Below the pieces are notes generated by a model. It ran no database searches. It saw only the letters and a program-made list of their open reading frames with translations, and was not told the DNA's origin. A stretch of DNA of 64,000 nucleotides from Nesterenkonia muleiensis (GTDB lineage: Bacteria; Actinomycetota; Actinomycetes; Actinomycetales; Micrococcaceae): contig NZ_QWLD01000050.1 of assembly GCF_003600155.1 (NCBI RefSeq), positions 1 through 64,000 on the forward strand, read 5' to 3'. Positions 1-8,516 of the stretch are shown here, one piece after another. The first letter of the stretch is position 1, and each line of letters begins with the position of its first letter. The position numbers and the translations under genes were made by a program.

Positions 1-2367
1 GGAGTCCGGAGATTCGGTGGGTTCCTGAGTAGGTTCCGGGGTCTCAGTAGGTTCCGGATCCGGTTCGGGTGCACGTTCACCGTCGAAGGGAACCAGTGGA
101 TTGGGAATCGTGATCTCGCGCATCTGCTCGCCTTCCTGATGGAAGTCATAAGATCTGATCACGACACGGTCGCCATAAGAATCCAGCGTCAAGCCCTGAT
201 TGATATCCCTGGTGACCACTTCACTCACGTCCTCGGTATTCTCACCTTCTGCATCCCATTCGTTGTGCATAGCCAGGGTGCTGATGGCCCAGAAACCGTC
301 CGGGTGTCCGTTCTCGGTCCTGCGCTGCACGGCCCAGTCTCCCAGCTCCGCGGGGTAGTGGACGTGGCCCGCCAGCAGGATCGCATTGGGATAGTTGGCC
401 AGCGTCTCGGTCAAGAGGTCATTGTGCTGGTGATGGTCGCTGTACCACGGCAGCCAGGATGCTGAGGTGGTGTTTCCCAATGGGTAATGGTTCATCAGGA
501 TGACCTGCTTGTTCTGTTCAGTCCAGTACTGCAGGCGATCGATGACGAACTGCACCTGTTGAGTGCTCATCGGCACATCAGGTGGGTCAGCAGAGTCCTG
601 ACCGAATACGATGAGCGGCAGATCGCCGGAAGGACCTTCTAAGACATACTCACCCCAGACCTCGTCACGCTCGGCGAAGTCCAGGAATCGATCCCGGTTC
701 GCTTCGAAACCGCCTGGGAAATATCGCTCATGGTTGCCGATAGATGCTATGACCTGCCGCGGCAGAATGTCGGCTGCATCATCCATGACCTCATAGATTT
801 CGTCCCATTCCCACGGAGCGCCGGTGTCGACGATGTCTCCGGCCATCAGCAGGGCATCGGCATGAGGCAACAACTCGTTGTAGATAGGCAAGGCCTGGGC
901 GAGATCGTGGGGATGACCTTGAATGTCCGAGACCACCCATGCACTAGTGGGGTCGGAAGTGGCGGGCAGCAGGTGCTGGTGAACGGCTACGGAATCAATA
1001 CCCCAGTAGCGGGCGTCCTCACCGCCGGTGAAGGTCCAGGAGAAAACCGCCTCATGTGCCCCTTCCGGCACTTCCACGGTGGCTTCCTGCATGGAGTTCA
1101 TGTGCCGGGCATCGTAGTCGTTCTCCACGCTGTTCTCGTCCAGACGCAGGATCTCCTGGGGCTCGCTACCATCAAAACTCACCGTGACGACACCGGATTG
1201 CCCGGCTGCGCCTCGATAATGGCTGTCGAAGGTCAGTCGAAGAGCGAGCTCGCGGTCAATCGGCACTGGAGCACTGTGGAGTGTCGAAGAGAAATACTCA
1301 CCTCCGTATTGCTCAGCATCGGCAACCACTATGGTCTGGTCGGAGCGGCCGAAACGGTCGCGCATCAGATCAAGATCCTGGGACCAATGTGAACGGCTGC
1401 TGAAGGTCCAACCCTCCCAGGACTCCGCACCCCCGGCTGTGGATTCATCGACAGTGATCGTCCAATCCTGGGGAGCCTCATGTGAACCTGGGAGCTGGTT
1501 GTTGAAGTCTTCGCGCCAGATGACGCCGTCAGTCTCGGGGCTGGTGCTCTGCAGAGTGATGGGATCGAGATTCAATGCCTCTGGGTCGAAGTCGTAGCTG
1601 TCCTCAGGGTCATCCTCGTCGGCGGAACCGGTGTTGACGGTGAATGCGACGGCGTCAGTCAACGGCTCATACCCATCCTCTGCAAGGAACCAGGCCAGAT
1701 AGTCGCCGGGTTCCAGACCTGCAGTAGAAAACTCCACCTGCCCCTCGCCCTCGGGGGTGTATTCCCACATCAGCGATGGGACAGGTCCGGGAGTCATGTC
1801 ATCGCGGTAGATCCCGATCCAGTTCTGCGGATCAGGGGTGTCCGTGGAGTACGTGACAGTCAGTGTTTCTCCCTGATCCAGGGCAGAAGCACTGAGGTCG
1901 ACATGAGAGTCCTCAACGCCCTCGTCCTCATCATCCTCGGAGGTCACGATGGTGAACTCGACGGGGTCAGCGAGACGATCATAACCGTCATCGTGAAGGT
2001 ATTCGATGCGGTAACTGCCTGCAGGTAGCGGGTCATCGTCGCGATCGTTGAGCTCCAGTGACGCCGTTCCAGACTCTCCTGGCGCGTAGGCCCACGCCAT
2101 CCCTGCTTCAGGGGCAGGATCTGGCTGATCCTCGGTATAGACGGCCACCCAGTTTGTGTCGGCAGGCTGGTCGGTGAGGTACTCAACATCGATGGAGCCG
2201 GCTTCGAGGACCTCAGTGGTGCTCAGGACGATTTCGGATCCCTCTGGCTCCTCTGCGAAAGCTGCAGGAGAGATGGAGAGGGCCATCACCATCGTCATTA
2301 ATGCGGCAGTCATAGCTTTGAGACTCAAGGGCGAGGGCGGAGCGGGTGGTGAATGTGTCTGGGACAC
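1..2367 (-). CDS. Secreted metallophosphoesterase (partial, C-terminus outside window)
   Basis: The frame is open for 789 codons and runs off the left edge. The GTG start at 2367 follows a good AGGAG about 7 bases upstream. The first 39 residues form a signal peptide (hydrophobic stretch ending in AFA). Two related beta-sandwich repeats, each with an NWxxxY core (NWVAVY, NWIGIY), follow at about residues 40-140 and 165-250. A further beta-rich segment leads to a calcineurin-like phosphoesterase domain with the metal motifs DIQGH (about 480), GDIVD (about 507), GNHE (about 543), NHYP (about 624) and GHVH (about 667). The C-terminal part visible here is a Pro/Glu/Thr repeat linker, which suggests a wall-spanning or anchoring segment beyond the window. 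The substrate is unknown. Its neighbours (another phosphoesterase-fold enzyme, a HAD phosphatase and an importer) suggest extracellular release of phosphate or a phosphoester. Confidence 0.88.
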   Translation of the reverse strand, partial: MSQTHSPPAPPSPLSLKAMTAALMTMVMALSISPAAFAEEPEGSEIVLSTTEVLEAGSIDVEYLTDQPADTNWVAVYTEDQPDPAPEAGMAWAYAPGESGTASLELNDRDDDPLPAGSYRIEYLHDDGYDRLADPVEFTIVTSEDDEDEGVEDSHVDLSASALDQGETLTVTYSTDTPDPQNWIGIYRDDMTPGPVPSLMWEYTPEGEGQVEFSTAGLEPGDYLAWFLAEDGYEPLTDAVAFTVNTGSADEDDPEDSYDFDPEALNLDPITLQSTSPETDGVIWREDFNNQLPGSHEAPQDWTITVDESTAGGAESWEGWTFSSRSHWSQDLDLMRDRFGRSDQTIVVADAEQYGGEYFSSTLHSAPVPIDRELALRLTFDSHYRGAAGQSGVVTVSFDGSEPQEILRLDENSVENDYDARHMNSMQEATVEVPEGAHEAVFSWTFTGGEDARYWGIDSVAVHQHLLPATSDPTSAWVVSDIQGHPHDLAQALPIYNELLPHADALLMAGDIVDTGAPWEWDEIYEVMDDAADILPRQVIASIGNHERYFPGGFEANRDRFLDFAERDEVWGEYVLEGPSGDLPLIVFGQDSADPPDVPMSTQQVQFVIDRLQYWTEQNKQVILMNHYPLGNTTSASWLPWYSDHHQHNDLLTETLANYPNAILLAGHVHYPAELGDWAVQRRTENGHPDGFWAISTLAMHNEWDAEGENTEDVSEVVTRDINQGLTLDSYGDRVVIRSYDFHQEGEQMREITIPNPLVPFDGERAPEPDPEPTETPEPTQEPTESPDS

Positions 2368-2426
2368 AGATCTTCTCCTCTTATGTGTTATGTATTTAGG
2401 TTTCGTCAAGTGGTTTTGAAGGTTGT

Positions 2427-3431
2427 CTATGTGCCCGGATGGCGGAGGGTTGCTCGGACGGCTAGATGGTCTGAGGGAAAGGCGTTGTTGCGGTGATCCG
2501 GGATGTGACGGCAGATGCCTCCGTATTCGGTGAAGCCGGCGTCCTCGCGGGTATCGGCGCTATCAGCCGCGCCGCCCAGATGGTCGGCCTCCACCACTTC
2601 CAGTCCCTTGACGTAGATGAAGTCGATCCGGTCCCGCGGTTCCGTTTCTCGCAGCTCAATCTGCGACCAGGTCAACCCCGGGGACGCCCCCGGATCCGGA
2701 TGCACCGCACGGAAGGCATCGGTGAAGCCGTCTCCCATGAAACGCTGCGGTGCCGGCCACTGGGCCGCGGGGCTGTGCTCACCGTTCCAGTCCAACGAGG
2801 ACGGTACATTGAAGTCACCGGCGATCACCACCGGCGCATCGCCCAGTTCCTCCAAGAGCCGGTGCGTCTCAGCCAGCACGTGCTCCGCTTGAACTGTTCT
2901 CTGCTGCTCGCCCGCTTGGGCGAACACATCCTCTGCCGCCTCAGGAAAATCCCCGGCGCGATACGGGCCGTAGTCGGCAGAGGCCAGATGCACCGACCAG
3001 GCCAGCACATCTCCCATGCGCGTCTGTACCAGAGCCGCCGTGGCGAAGGGCGCCGTTTCAGTGGGCAGTAGCCGCACCGGTGCCGCGCTGAGCACCGCAC
3101 AGTTGAAGTCCTGCTGGGCCACCGTCATCCCTGCTGTGCGCCCCAGCCGCATTCCTGCAGTGCCGAAGCATTCCTGGAGCAGCACGATGTCGGCGTCTTG
3201 GGCATTCAGCACAGCAGCTTGCTTGGCCGCGGCGTCGTCGATCTCCCGGCCGCCGAACCAGAGGTTCCATGAAAAGACCTTCAGCGAGCGCAGCTCACGC
3301 AGCTTGGCGTGGAAAGCCTCCTCCGCAGTGAGACACGCAGAGGTGTTCTGACCGGTGGGAGTATCGGCCAATGTGTCCTGGGGCCGGCGAGAGTTCTCAG
3401 GTGGGAGCGTGCGCTCAGCGGGATGGGACAT
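2427..3431 (-). CDS. Endonuclease/exonuclease/phosphatase family hydrolase
   Basis: A 334-residue protein with the DNase I-like fold signature. Visible motifs are SWNLW (Asn56), LLQE (Glu87), GDFN (Asp206/Asn208), DRIDF (Asp270) and PSDH (320-322), which are the usual metal and catalytic positions. There is no signal peptide or membrane segment, so it should act in the cytoplasm. Family members cleave phosphodiesters in nucleic acids, sphingomyelin or inositol phosphates, and the sequence does not say which applies here. Its start overlaps the end of the HAD gene by 17 bases, so translation is probably coupled and it is the last gene of the importer operon. An alternative is a sugar- or glycerol-phosphodiester phosphodiesterase acting on imported substrate (inference from context). 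Confidence 0.85.
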   Translation of the reverse strand: MSHPAERTLPPENSRRPQDTLADTPTGQNTSACLTAEEAFHAKLRELRSLKVFSWNLWFGGREIDDAAAKQAAVLNAQDADIVLLQECFGTAGMRLGRTAGMTVAQQDFNCAVLSAAPVRLLPTETAPFATAALVQTRMGDVLAWSVHLASADYGPYRAGDFPEAAEDVFAQAGEQQRTVQAEHVLAETHRLLEELGDAPVVIAGDFNVPSSLDWNGEHSPAAQWPAPQRFMGDGFTDAFRAVHPDPGASPGLTWSQIELRETEPRDRIDFIYVKGLEVVEADHLGGAADSADTREDAGFTEYGGICRHIPDHRNNAFPSDHLAVRATLRHPGT

Positions 3432-4107
3432 GCTGCTCCCTCAGGCGTATGTGGTCCAGGCTCTCCACCCGGTGCGTGCAGGGCAGCTTAATCTGCGGGT
3501 TCGCGTTGACCCCCACCACCAGCAGTCCCGCGGCCAGAGCCGCCTGAGCCCCGGCGGGAGAGTCCTCGAACGCGACAGCCTGCTTCCTCTCTGCACCCAG
3601 GTGCTGGCAGGCCTGTTCGTACAGGTCGGGGGCAGGTTTGCCGGCAGCAACATCCTCCAGGGTGAAGACTGCCTGTGCCAGATCCATCAGCCCGGAGTTG
3701 GACAGCATAGCGGTCACATCGACGCGAAGCCCGTTGCTGGCCACCGCTACAGGCACCTGCTTGGCCAGCGCGGAGAAGAGCCGTACGGCCCCCGGCATCG
3801 GGGACACCCCGGCCCCCAGCAGTGAGGAGTAACGGTGAGTGAGCTGGTTCGCAATCGCCCCAGCTTCGTCTTCGCTGGTGAAATGCTCAGCGAGCCGGCC
3901 GGCCGTATCATCCACCGACAGGCCCAGGAAATCCTCGGCCTGGGCCTGTGGAGTCTGATGCTCGGCCAGCCAGTCCGAGATCATGTTCAACCAGATGGAC
4001 TCGGAGTCCACCAGCAGTCCGTCACAATCAAAGACCGCCGCGGAGATCCGGATCTCCGCCGGCCCGGCAGTAGTGTCCAGGTGCAGCAGAGCGTGCCGCC
4101 GGCTCAC
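3415..4107 (-). CDS. HAD-superfamily phosphatase, beta-phosphoglucomutase-like subclass
   Basis: A 230-residue protein. Motif I is FDCDG (nucleophile Asp27, acid/base Asp29), motif II is ASNG (about 119), the lysine motif is GKPAPD (about 147) and motif III is FEDSPAG (about 170). The segment between motifs I and II fits a helical C1 cap, as in beta-phosphoglucomutase and small sugar-phosphate phosphatases. The ATG overlaps the stop of the upstream ATPase gene by four bases (ATGA), so the enzyme is made together with the importer. It may dephosphorylate the imported ligand or a product of it. The cap lysine motif of phosphonoacetaldehyde hydrolase is not recognisable, so I do not call it PhnX. 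Confidence 0.85.
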   Translation of the reverse strand: MSRRHALLHLDTTAGPAEIRISAAVFDCDGLLVDSESIWLNMISDWLAEHQTPQAQAEDFLGLSVDDTAGRLAEHFTSEDEAGAIANQLTHRYSSLLGAGVSPMPGAVRLFSALAKQVPVAVASNGLRVDVTAMLSNSGLMDLAQAVFTLEDVAAGKPAPDLYEQACQHLGAERKQAVAFEDSPAGAQAALAAGLLVVGVNANPQIKLPCTHRVESLDHIRLREQHVPSR

Positions 4108-5183
4108 GGGGCGACCCGCTCGCGCACCTCATGGGCAAAGACGCGCAGAGCAGCGTCAGACATCACATGGGGAGTGACGCGAGTGCCTGGTGTCAGGTCG
4201 GCGGCCTCCGCCGCGGAGACTGAAGAGGTCACTTCCAGTCCCTCCACCGCAGTGGTGGTGTTGACTACGGTGCGCTCGCCGGTATAAATCTGCGAGACCA
4301 CGGTACAGGTACCGTCCTCGTCCGGGATCAGGGTGATGTCCTCGGGCCGGACGAACAAAGTGTCGAGATCCTTGGCCGGGGCCTGGACCGGAAGCTCACC
4401 GCCGCGGTAGTCGGCAGGTACTCCCACCTCGGTGACCGAGCCCACGAACCGGGCCACGAACTCGGTGCTCGGGTGTTGGTAGACCTCCCGCGGCTTATCG
4501 ATCTGCTCGATCACACCGGAGTTCAGCACCGCCACACGATTGGCGATGGCCAGCGCCTCTTCCTGGTCGTGGGTGACGAACATGGTGGTGATGCCCAGCT
4601 GCTGCTGCAGCCGGCGGATCTCCTCACGGATCTGCACACGCACGATGGCATCCAGCGCTGAGAGCGGCTCGTCCAGCAGCAGCACCTCCGGCTGGGTGGC
4701 CAGGGCGCGGGCTAGGGCGACTCGCTGTTGTTGGCCGCCGGAGAGCTGGTGGGGGAAGCGGGGGGCGAATTGGCCCAGGCCGCACATCTCCAACATGTCC
4801 GTCGCAGTCTTCCGGCGCTTCTCCGCTGCGATCTTGCGCACCCGCAGTCCGTATTCGACATTGTCCTGAACACTCATATTGGGGAAGAGGCTATAGGCCT
4901 GGAACACCATGCCGATGCCCCGCCGATTAGGGGTCACGGAGGTGATGTCCTTGCCCCCGACCAGCACACGCCCGGTAGTGGGTTTCTCAAAGCCGGCCAA
5001 GATGCGCAGCGCGGTGGTCTTCCCGCAGCCGGAGGGTCCTAGCACCGTGATCAGCTCACCGGCTCCGATGCGCAGGTCCATGTTCTGCAGGACAGTGGTG
5101 GGGCCGAACGCTTTGGAGATGCCGTCGAACACCACTTCGTTGGAGGCCTGGTCAGTGACAGTCCGAGTCGCAGGTGTACTCAT
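4104..5183 (-). CDS. ABC importer ATP-binding protein (PotA/FbpC/PhnT-like)
   Basis: A 359-residue ATPase that drives import through the two permeases encoded upstream. It has Walker A GPSGCGKT (about 49-56), the Q-loop in MVFQAYSLFP, signature LSGGQQQR, Walker B LLLDEP and H-loop THDQEEA. About 110 C-terminal residues with beta character match the TOBE regulatory domain typical of PotA/FbpC-type subunits. I chose the ATG at 5183 because it overlaps the permease stop in an ATGA arrangement and begins just before the conserved fold. A longer in-frame opening upstream lies inside the permease gene and is low-complexity Arg-rich read-through. The family imports ferric ion, polyamines, thiamine or 2-aminoethylphosphonate. 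The coupled phosphatases favour an organophosphorus ligand (inference). Confidence 0.92.
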   Translation of the reverse strand: MSTPATRTVTDQASNEVVFDGISKAFGPTTVLQNMDLRIGAGELITVLGPSGCGKTTALRILAGFEKPTTGRVLVGGKDITSVTPNRRGIGMVFQAYSLFPNMSVQDNVEYGLRVRKIAAEKRRKTATDMLEMCGLGQFAPRFPHQLSGGQQQRVALARALATQPEVLLLDEPLSALDAIVRVQIREEIRRLQQQLGITTMFVTHDQEEALAIANRVAVLNSGVIEQIDKPREVYQHPSTEFVARFVGSVTEVGVPADYRGGELPVQAPAKDLDTLFVRPEDITLIPDEDGTCTVVSQIYTGERTVVNTTTAVEGLEVTSSVSAAEAADLTPGTRVTPHVMSDAALRVFAHEVRERVAP

Positions 5184-6088
5184 GAGGCAGCAGCTTTCTG
5201 TTTCTGAAGGGAATGTTCGGCTCGGGCCGCTCGTCCTGCCGGAGAGAACCGGTCGGCCGAGAGGGTGGCGATGAACAGCAGCGCCCAGGTGGCGAGGTTC
5301 AGCAGCACTGCGATGGCGATCGAGGCCCGGAAGTTGTTGGAAGACACGTCGTAGAGCCAGACCGGGATGGTCTGCTGACCCAGAGTGGCCGCGATCGAGA
5401 ACTCGCCAAAGCACAGGGCAGTGGTGAAGAACACGGAGAACAGCATGGATCCGCGGATGTTCGGGATGACCACCCGCCAGATAGTGCCCCAGATACTGGA
5501 GCCTAAGATGGCCGAACCCTCCACCATGGCCTTCAAGGGAATGGTCCGCAGCCCGGCGTCTATGGAACGGAAGGTGAAGGGCAGGCAGAGCACCACATAG
5601 GTGCCCACCAGGATCAGCGGCAGATCAGGGTTCTGCAGGAACTGGCTGATCTGGCTGGGCACGGAGCCGCGGCCCTGCTGGGCGCCCCAGCGCAGCAGGG
5701 CGATGACTCCTGCGGCGATAGCGATCGGCGGGACCACCAGTGGCAGGGTGCACAGGATTTCCAGGATGGGCCGCAGCTTGGGCGCCCACAGGTGTACCGC
5801 CACCAGGGCAGGAACCAGCGTGGCGACCAGCACCACAATGGTCAACCCGGTGATCAGGAACGTACGGCTGGCTGCGGCGGCCAGGCTTGCGTCCTCGGTG
5901 ATCACCGAATAGGCGGCCAGTGAGAAGTTCCCGCCCGGGAAGACGGCGTAGTAGATGCTGCACAGTACCGGGATGGTGACATACAGCGCCACAGCGATCA
6001 CCGGCAGCCAGCGCGAGGTGCGCACTGCAATGCCCGGCCCTGATGTCTGCTGGCCGGACTTTTCGGCCTCGGTGGTTACTGCACCCAT
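5180..6088 (-). CDS. ABC importer permease, second subunit
   Basis: A 302-residue inner-membrane permease with about six membrane segments. The first lies around residues 27-47, and the EAA-loop region contains GSAILGSSIWGTIWR. It pairs with the permease encoded just upstream to form the channel. The ATG at 6088 is preceded by AGGAGGAG at good spacing and overlaps the previous gene by 13 bases, so I prefer it over the longer opening, whose first 69 residues are Arg-rich and lie wholly inside the neighbouring coding sequence. Homologues belong to the binding-protein-dependent transport group that serves Fe(III), spermidine or 2-aminoethylphosphonate. Confidence 0.9.
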   Translation of the reverse strand: MGAVTTEAEKSGQQTSGPGIAVRTSRWLPVIAVALYVTIPVLCSIYYAVFPGGNFSLAAYSVITEDASLAAAASRTFLITGLTIVVLVATLVPALVAVHLWAPKLRPILEILCTLPLVVPPIAIAAGVIALLRWGAQQGRGSVPSQISQFLQNPDLPLILVGTYVVLCLPFTFRSIDAGLRTIPLKAMVEGSAILGSSIWGTIWRVVIPNIRGSMLFSVFFTTALCFGEFSIAATLGQQTIPVWLYDVSSNNFRASIAIAVLLNLATWALLFIATLSADRFSPAGRAARAEHSLQKQKAAAS

Positions 6089-7041
6089 CGGGCGCTCCTC
6101 CTCTGCAGTCGGTTGAAGCCGAAGAGGACGACCACCGCGATGACCACCATCGTCACGCCCAGCGCCATGGCTATCGGCTGGCTCGCGGGGCTCTGTCCCA
6201 GCAGCGAGGAGATCGACAGTGGGATCAACGGGAAGCCGCCGGCGCCGATGAGCACCGCGGCGGAGGCGTGAGTGGCGAAGGCGGCGCCGAAGCACAGGAT
6301 CCAGCCGCCCAGCAGTGCGGGCATGGCGATCGGCAGACCCACGCGCGTCCAGAAGGTCACGGCAGAACCGCCGAGCGCGGCATTGGCCTCACGCCATTCC
6401 TTGCGGATGCCCACAAAGGTGGGCAGGGTCACCATGACCATGGTGGGGATGAGGAAGTACTGGTACATCACCACCAGACCCTGCCAGGAGTAGAGGGAGA
6501 ACCCGATGGCTTCCAGATTCAGTGCGGCGTAGATGATTCCGGCGTTGCCGAGGGTCACGATGAAGGAGAACGCCAGCGGAGCGCCGCCGTCGTTGGCCAG
6601 CACCGAGGAGAAGACGGCGACCACGGAGTCTAGCTTCTTGGACTTGATCTGGGCGATGCAGAACGCCGTCAGGGTGCCGACCACAGCTGCCACAGCGGAG
6701 CCCACCAGGGAGACCTGCACGGAATTGAGGACCGCCTGGGAGTGCGAGCCGCTGGTCAGTGCTATGAAGTTGTCCAAACCCACTGTGCTCCCGCCGTCGT
6801 CGGTGCTGACAGTGAAGGCGATGATCGCCATCCCGACGATCGGCAGGATGAAGAACAGCAGCAGGATCAGCCCCAGTGGCAGCAGTGAGAGCGCGGCGGG
6901 GGAGCACAGCGCTCCACCCACGCCTTTCCAGCGCTCACGGCTGAACAGCGGAGGCCTGACAGCAGCCGGGCTGCGGCCACCGGGGCCATTGCCTCCGGTG
7001 GCGCCGCCCGGACCAGCAGGCTGAGTGAGCGGGAGACTCAC
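6076..7041 (-). CDS. ABC importer permease, first subunit
   Basis: About 321 residues. A Gly/Pro-rich cytoplasmic N-terminus of roughly 45 residues precedes six predicted membrane segments, and the first is strongly hydrophobic (LLPLGLILLLFFILP). The EAA-like loop includes REANAALGGSAVTFWTR. I favour the GTG at 7041 because it forms a GTGA overlap with the stop of the binding-protein gene. A GTG six codons earlier (7059) is also in frame, and neither has a clear ribosome binding site, so the start is translation-coupled and uncertain by six residues. It forms the transmembrane channel with the following permease. Confidence 0.88.
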   Translation of the reverse strand: MSLPLTQPAGPGGATGGNGPGGRSPAAVRPPLFSRERWKGVGGALCSPAALSLLPLGLILLLFFILPIVGMAIIAFTVSTDDGGSTVGLDNFIALTSGSHSQAVLNSVQVSLVGSAVAAVVGTLTAFCIAQIKSKKLDSVVAVFSSVLANDGGAPLAFSFIVTLGNAGIIYAALNLEAIGFSLYSWQGLVVMYQYFLIPTMVMVTLPTFVGIRKEWREANAALGGSAVTFWTRVGLPIAMPALLGGWILCFGAAFATHASAAVLIGAGGFPLIPLSISSLLGQSPASQPIAMALGVTMVVIAVVVLFGFNRLQRRSARWVQ

Positions 7042-8171
7042 TGCACCGTACCGTCCCACTGCTCGTTGACGAGCTGCTGGTTGGCCTCACGCTGCTCCAG
7101 AGTAGGCTGCGGAGCCTCGATGCCGTCCTGGCTGGGCAACTCGGCCAGAGCATCCTCATTGACGGTGCCCTGCTCAATCATGGCGTCCAGGCGGACCGGG
7201 GAGACGTAACCCTCCAGCAGGATGTTCTGGCCCTCATCGGAGAAGAGGAACTCGAAGAACAGGCGAGCCACAGCCGGGTGGGGGGCGTCGTCATTAATGG
7301 AGGCGGCGTAGAAGGAGGAGACTTGGCCATCCTCCGGCAGGTTGATCTCCAGCTCGATATCGGCATCGGCCTCCAGATCGTTGGCAATCGGCTGCAGCAG
7401 GTAATCCCAGTCGATGACGATGGGTGTTTCGCCGGTCTCGATGGTTCCGGCGTCGGCCTCAACCGGAATCAGGTTGCCCATCTGGGAGAGCTCTCCGAAG
7501 AACTCGATACCGGGCTCGATATCGTCGAAGCTGCCACCATTGGCCTCGGCCGCGGCGTGGACGATCATGAAGGAGCCCTCCGAGGCGGTCGGGTTGGAGG
7601 GCAGAGCGACCTGACCGGAATACTGCTCATCCAGCAGGTCGGAGAAGTTCGTGGGGCATTCCTCCACGCGGGAAGTGTCGCAGCCGATGGCGATGGTGCC
7701 GCCCAGGTGGTTGATCCAGGTGCCGGACTCGGAGACGAACTCCTCGGGGATATCGTCAATGGTCTCCGGGGTGTACTCGGCGAGCAGACCGTCCTCGGCG
7801 GCCTCTTCTGCGAAACTGACGCCGGTGTCCAGGTAGTCCAGGGAGTTGTCCTGGCCCTGCCGGTTGATCACGGCGTTGATGAGGTCTTGGCTGGAGCCGG
7901 TGGAGGTGTCGTTGTTGATCTCGATCCCGTACTCCTCGGAGAAGGCCTCCAGCAGACCGCCGTAGTTGGCCCAGTCCTCGTAGAGGCCCATGGCGTTGAA
8001 AGTGCCTTCGGCCTGAGCATCTTCGATAAGCTGCTCCATGCCGCCGCCGTCCTCCACGGAGGTGGCATCGCGCCAGTGCTCGGTGTCGGTGCCTTCGCCG
8101 TCTCCGCTGCCGCAGGCAGTCAGGCCCAGGGCCAGCACAGTGGTGGTTCCGAACAGGATGCGAGTATTCAT
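7038..8171 (-). CDS. ABC importer solute-binding lipoprotein
   Basis: A 377-residue extracellular ligand-binding protein. The N-terminus has a short positive region, a hydrophobic core and the lipobox LTAC, so Cys21 should carry the lipid anchor. The mature protein is acidic, and its layout matches the bacterial solute-binding type 1/8 group used by Fe(III), spermidine or putrescine, and 2-aminoethylphosphonate importers. The ATG at 8171 follows AAAGGA about 11 bases upstream; an in-frame extension upstream would put an Arg-rich tail before the signal peptide and is unlikely. It is the first gene of a six-gene chain ending with a HAD phosphatase and an EEP-fold enzyme. The ligand cannot be read from the sequence. 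Confidence 0.9.
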   Translation of the reverse strand: MNTRILFGTTTVLALGLTACGSGDGEGTDTEHWRDATSVEDGGGMEQLIEDAQAEGTFNAMGLYEDWANYGGLLEAFSEEYGIEINNDTSTGSSQDLINAVINRQGQDNSLDYLDTGVSFAEEAAEDGLLAEYTPETIDDIPEEFVSESGTWINHLGGTIAIGCDTSRVEECPTNFSDLLDEQYSGQVALPSNPTASEGSFMIVHAAAEANGGSFDDIEPGIEFFGELSQMGNLIPVEADAGTIETGETPIVIDWDYLLQPIANDLEADADIELEINLPEDGQVSSFYAASINDDAPHPAVARLFFEFLFSDEGQNILLEGYVSPVRLDAMIEQGTVNEDALAELPSQDGIEAPQPTLEQREANQQLVNEQWDGTVQ

Positions 8172-8268
8172 TCTGCTTGTCAGTCCTTTGCCTCGTGTGG
8201 GCGCGGCGGGGAGTCGGTCGGTGCTGCGCCCCCTTGACACGGCCGCTCCTGGCGGCCCTTACCTTTCC

Positions 8269-8297
8269 ATCCTCACTAGTGAACTACTAATGGTCAA
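8269..8297 (-). promoter_or_regulatory. Promoter of the importer operon
   Basis: On the minus strand a TTGACC -35 (8292-8297) is followed after 17 bases by a weak -10, GAGGAT (8269-8274). The palindrome TCACTAGTGA lies across the spacer and -10 edge, where a bound repressor would block RNA polymerase. A perfect GGCCGC/GCGGCC hairpin (8241-8257) lies in the transcribed leader. The rest of the 345-base gap between 8171 and 8517 shows no gene. Confidence 0.5.
8273..8282. promoter_or_regulatory. Candidate GntR operator 1
   Basis: TCACTAGTGA is a perfect 10-base palindrome in the divergent region between the GntR gene and the importer. It shares the TCAC/GTGA arms with a second site centred 33 bases away, about three helical turns. 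Assignment to the adjacent GntR protein is inference. Confidence 0.5.
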
Positions 8298-8304
8298 GTG
8301 AAAG

Positions 8305-8316
8305 TTCACCAGTGAA
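8305..8316. promoter_or_regulatory. Candidate GntR operator 2
   Basis: TTCACCAGTGAA has perfect TTCAC/GTGAA arms around a two-base centre. It lies just upstream of the importer -35 element on the same face of the helix as operator 1, which would suit cooperative binding of two dimers. Confidence 0.5.
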
Positions 8317-8516
8317 TATGACATTTGTGTGAACTCTCGGTGACTGGCCAGGACCGTAGAACAGCGTAGTGAAGGGGCTACAGCCGCGCCGGGTGTCAGG
8401 ATTCTGCGCGGCATCGTAGACTTTTGGGCTGATACACATCGTGAGACAACTCGCTGCAGAGAACGACGACGGCGGAAGACGCCAGCGTTGTCCGGACTTT
8501 TTCAGGAGGATGCCTG

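Noticed and set aside
2381-2409. TTGACG with CATAAG as a promoter for the metallophosphoesterase gene
   Set aside because: The -10 would overlap the ribosome binding site and put the transcription start inside it. The AT-rich stretch is probably still promoter DNA, but the exact boxes are not clear.
3415-4107. Phosphonoacetaldehyde hydrolase (PhnX)
   Set aside because: It is a HAD protein next to a PhnSTUV-like importer, but I could not find the Schiff-base lysine context of PhnX.
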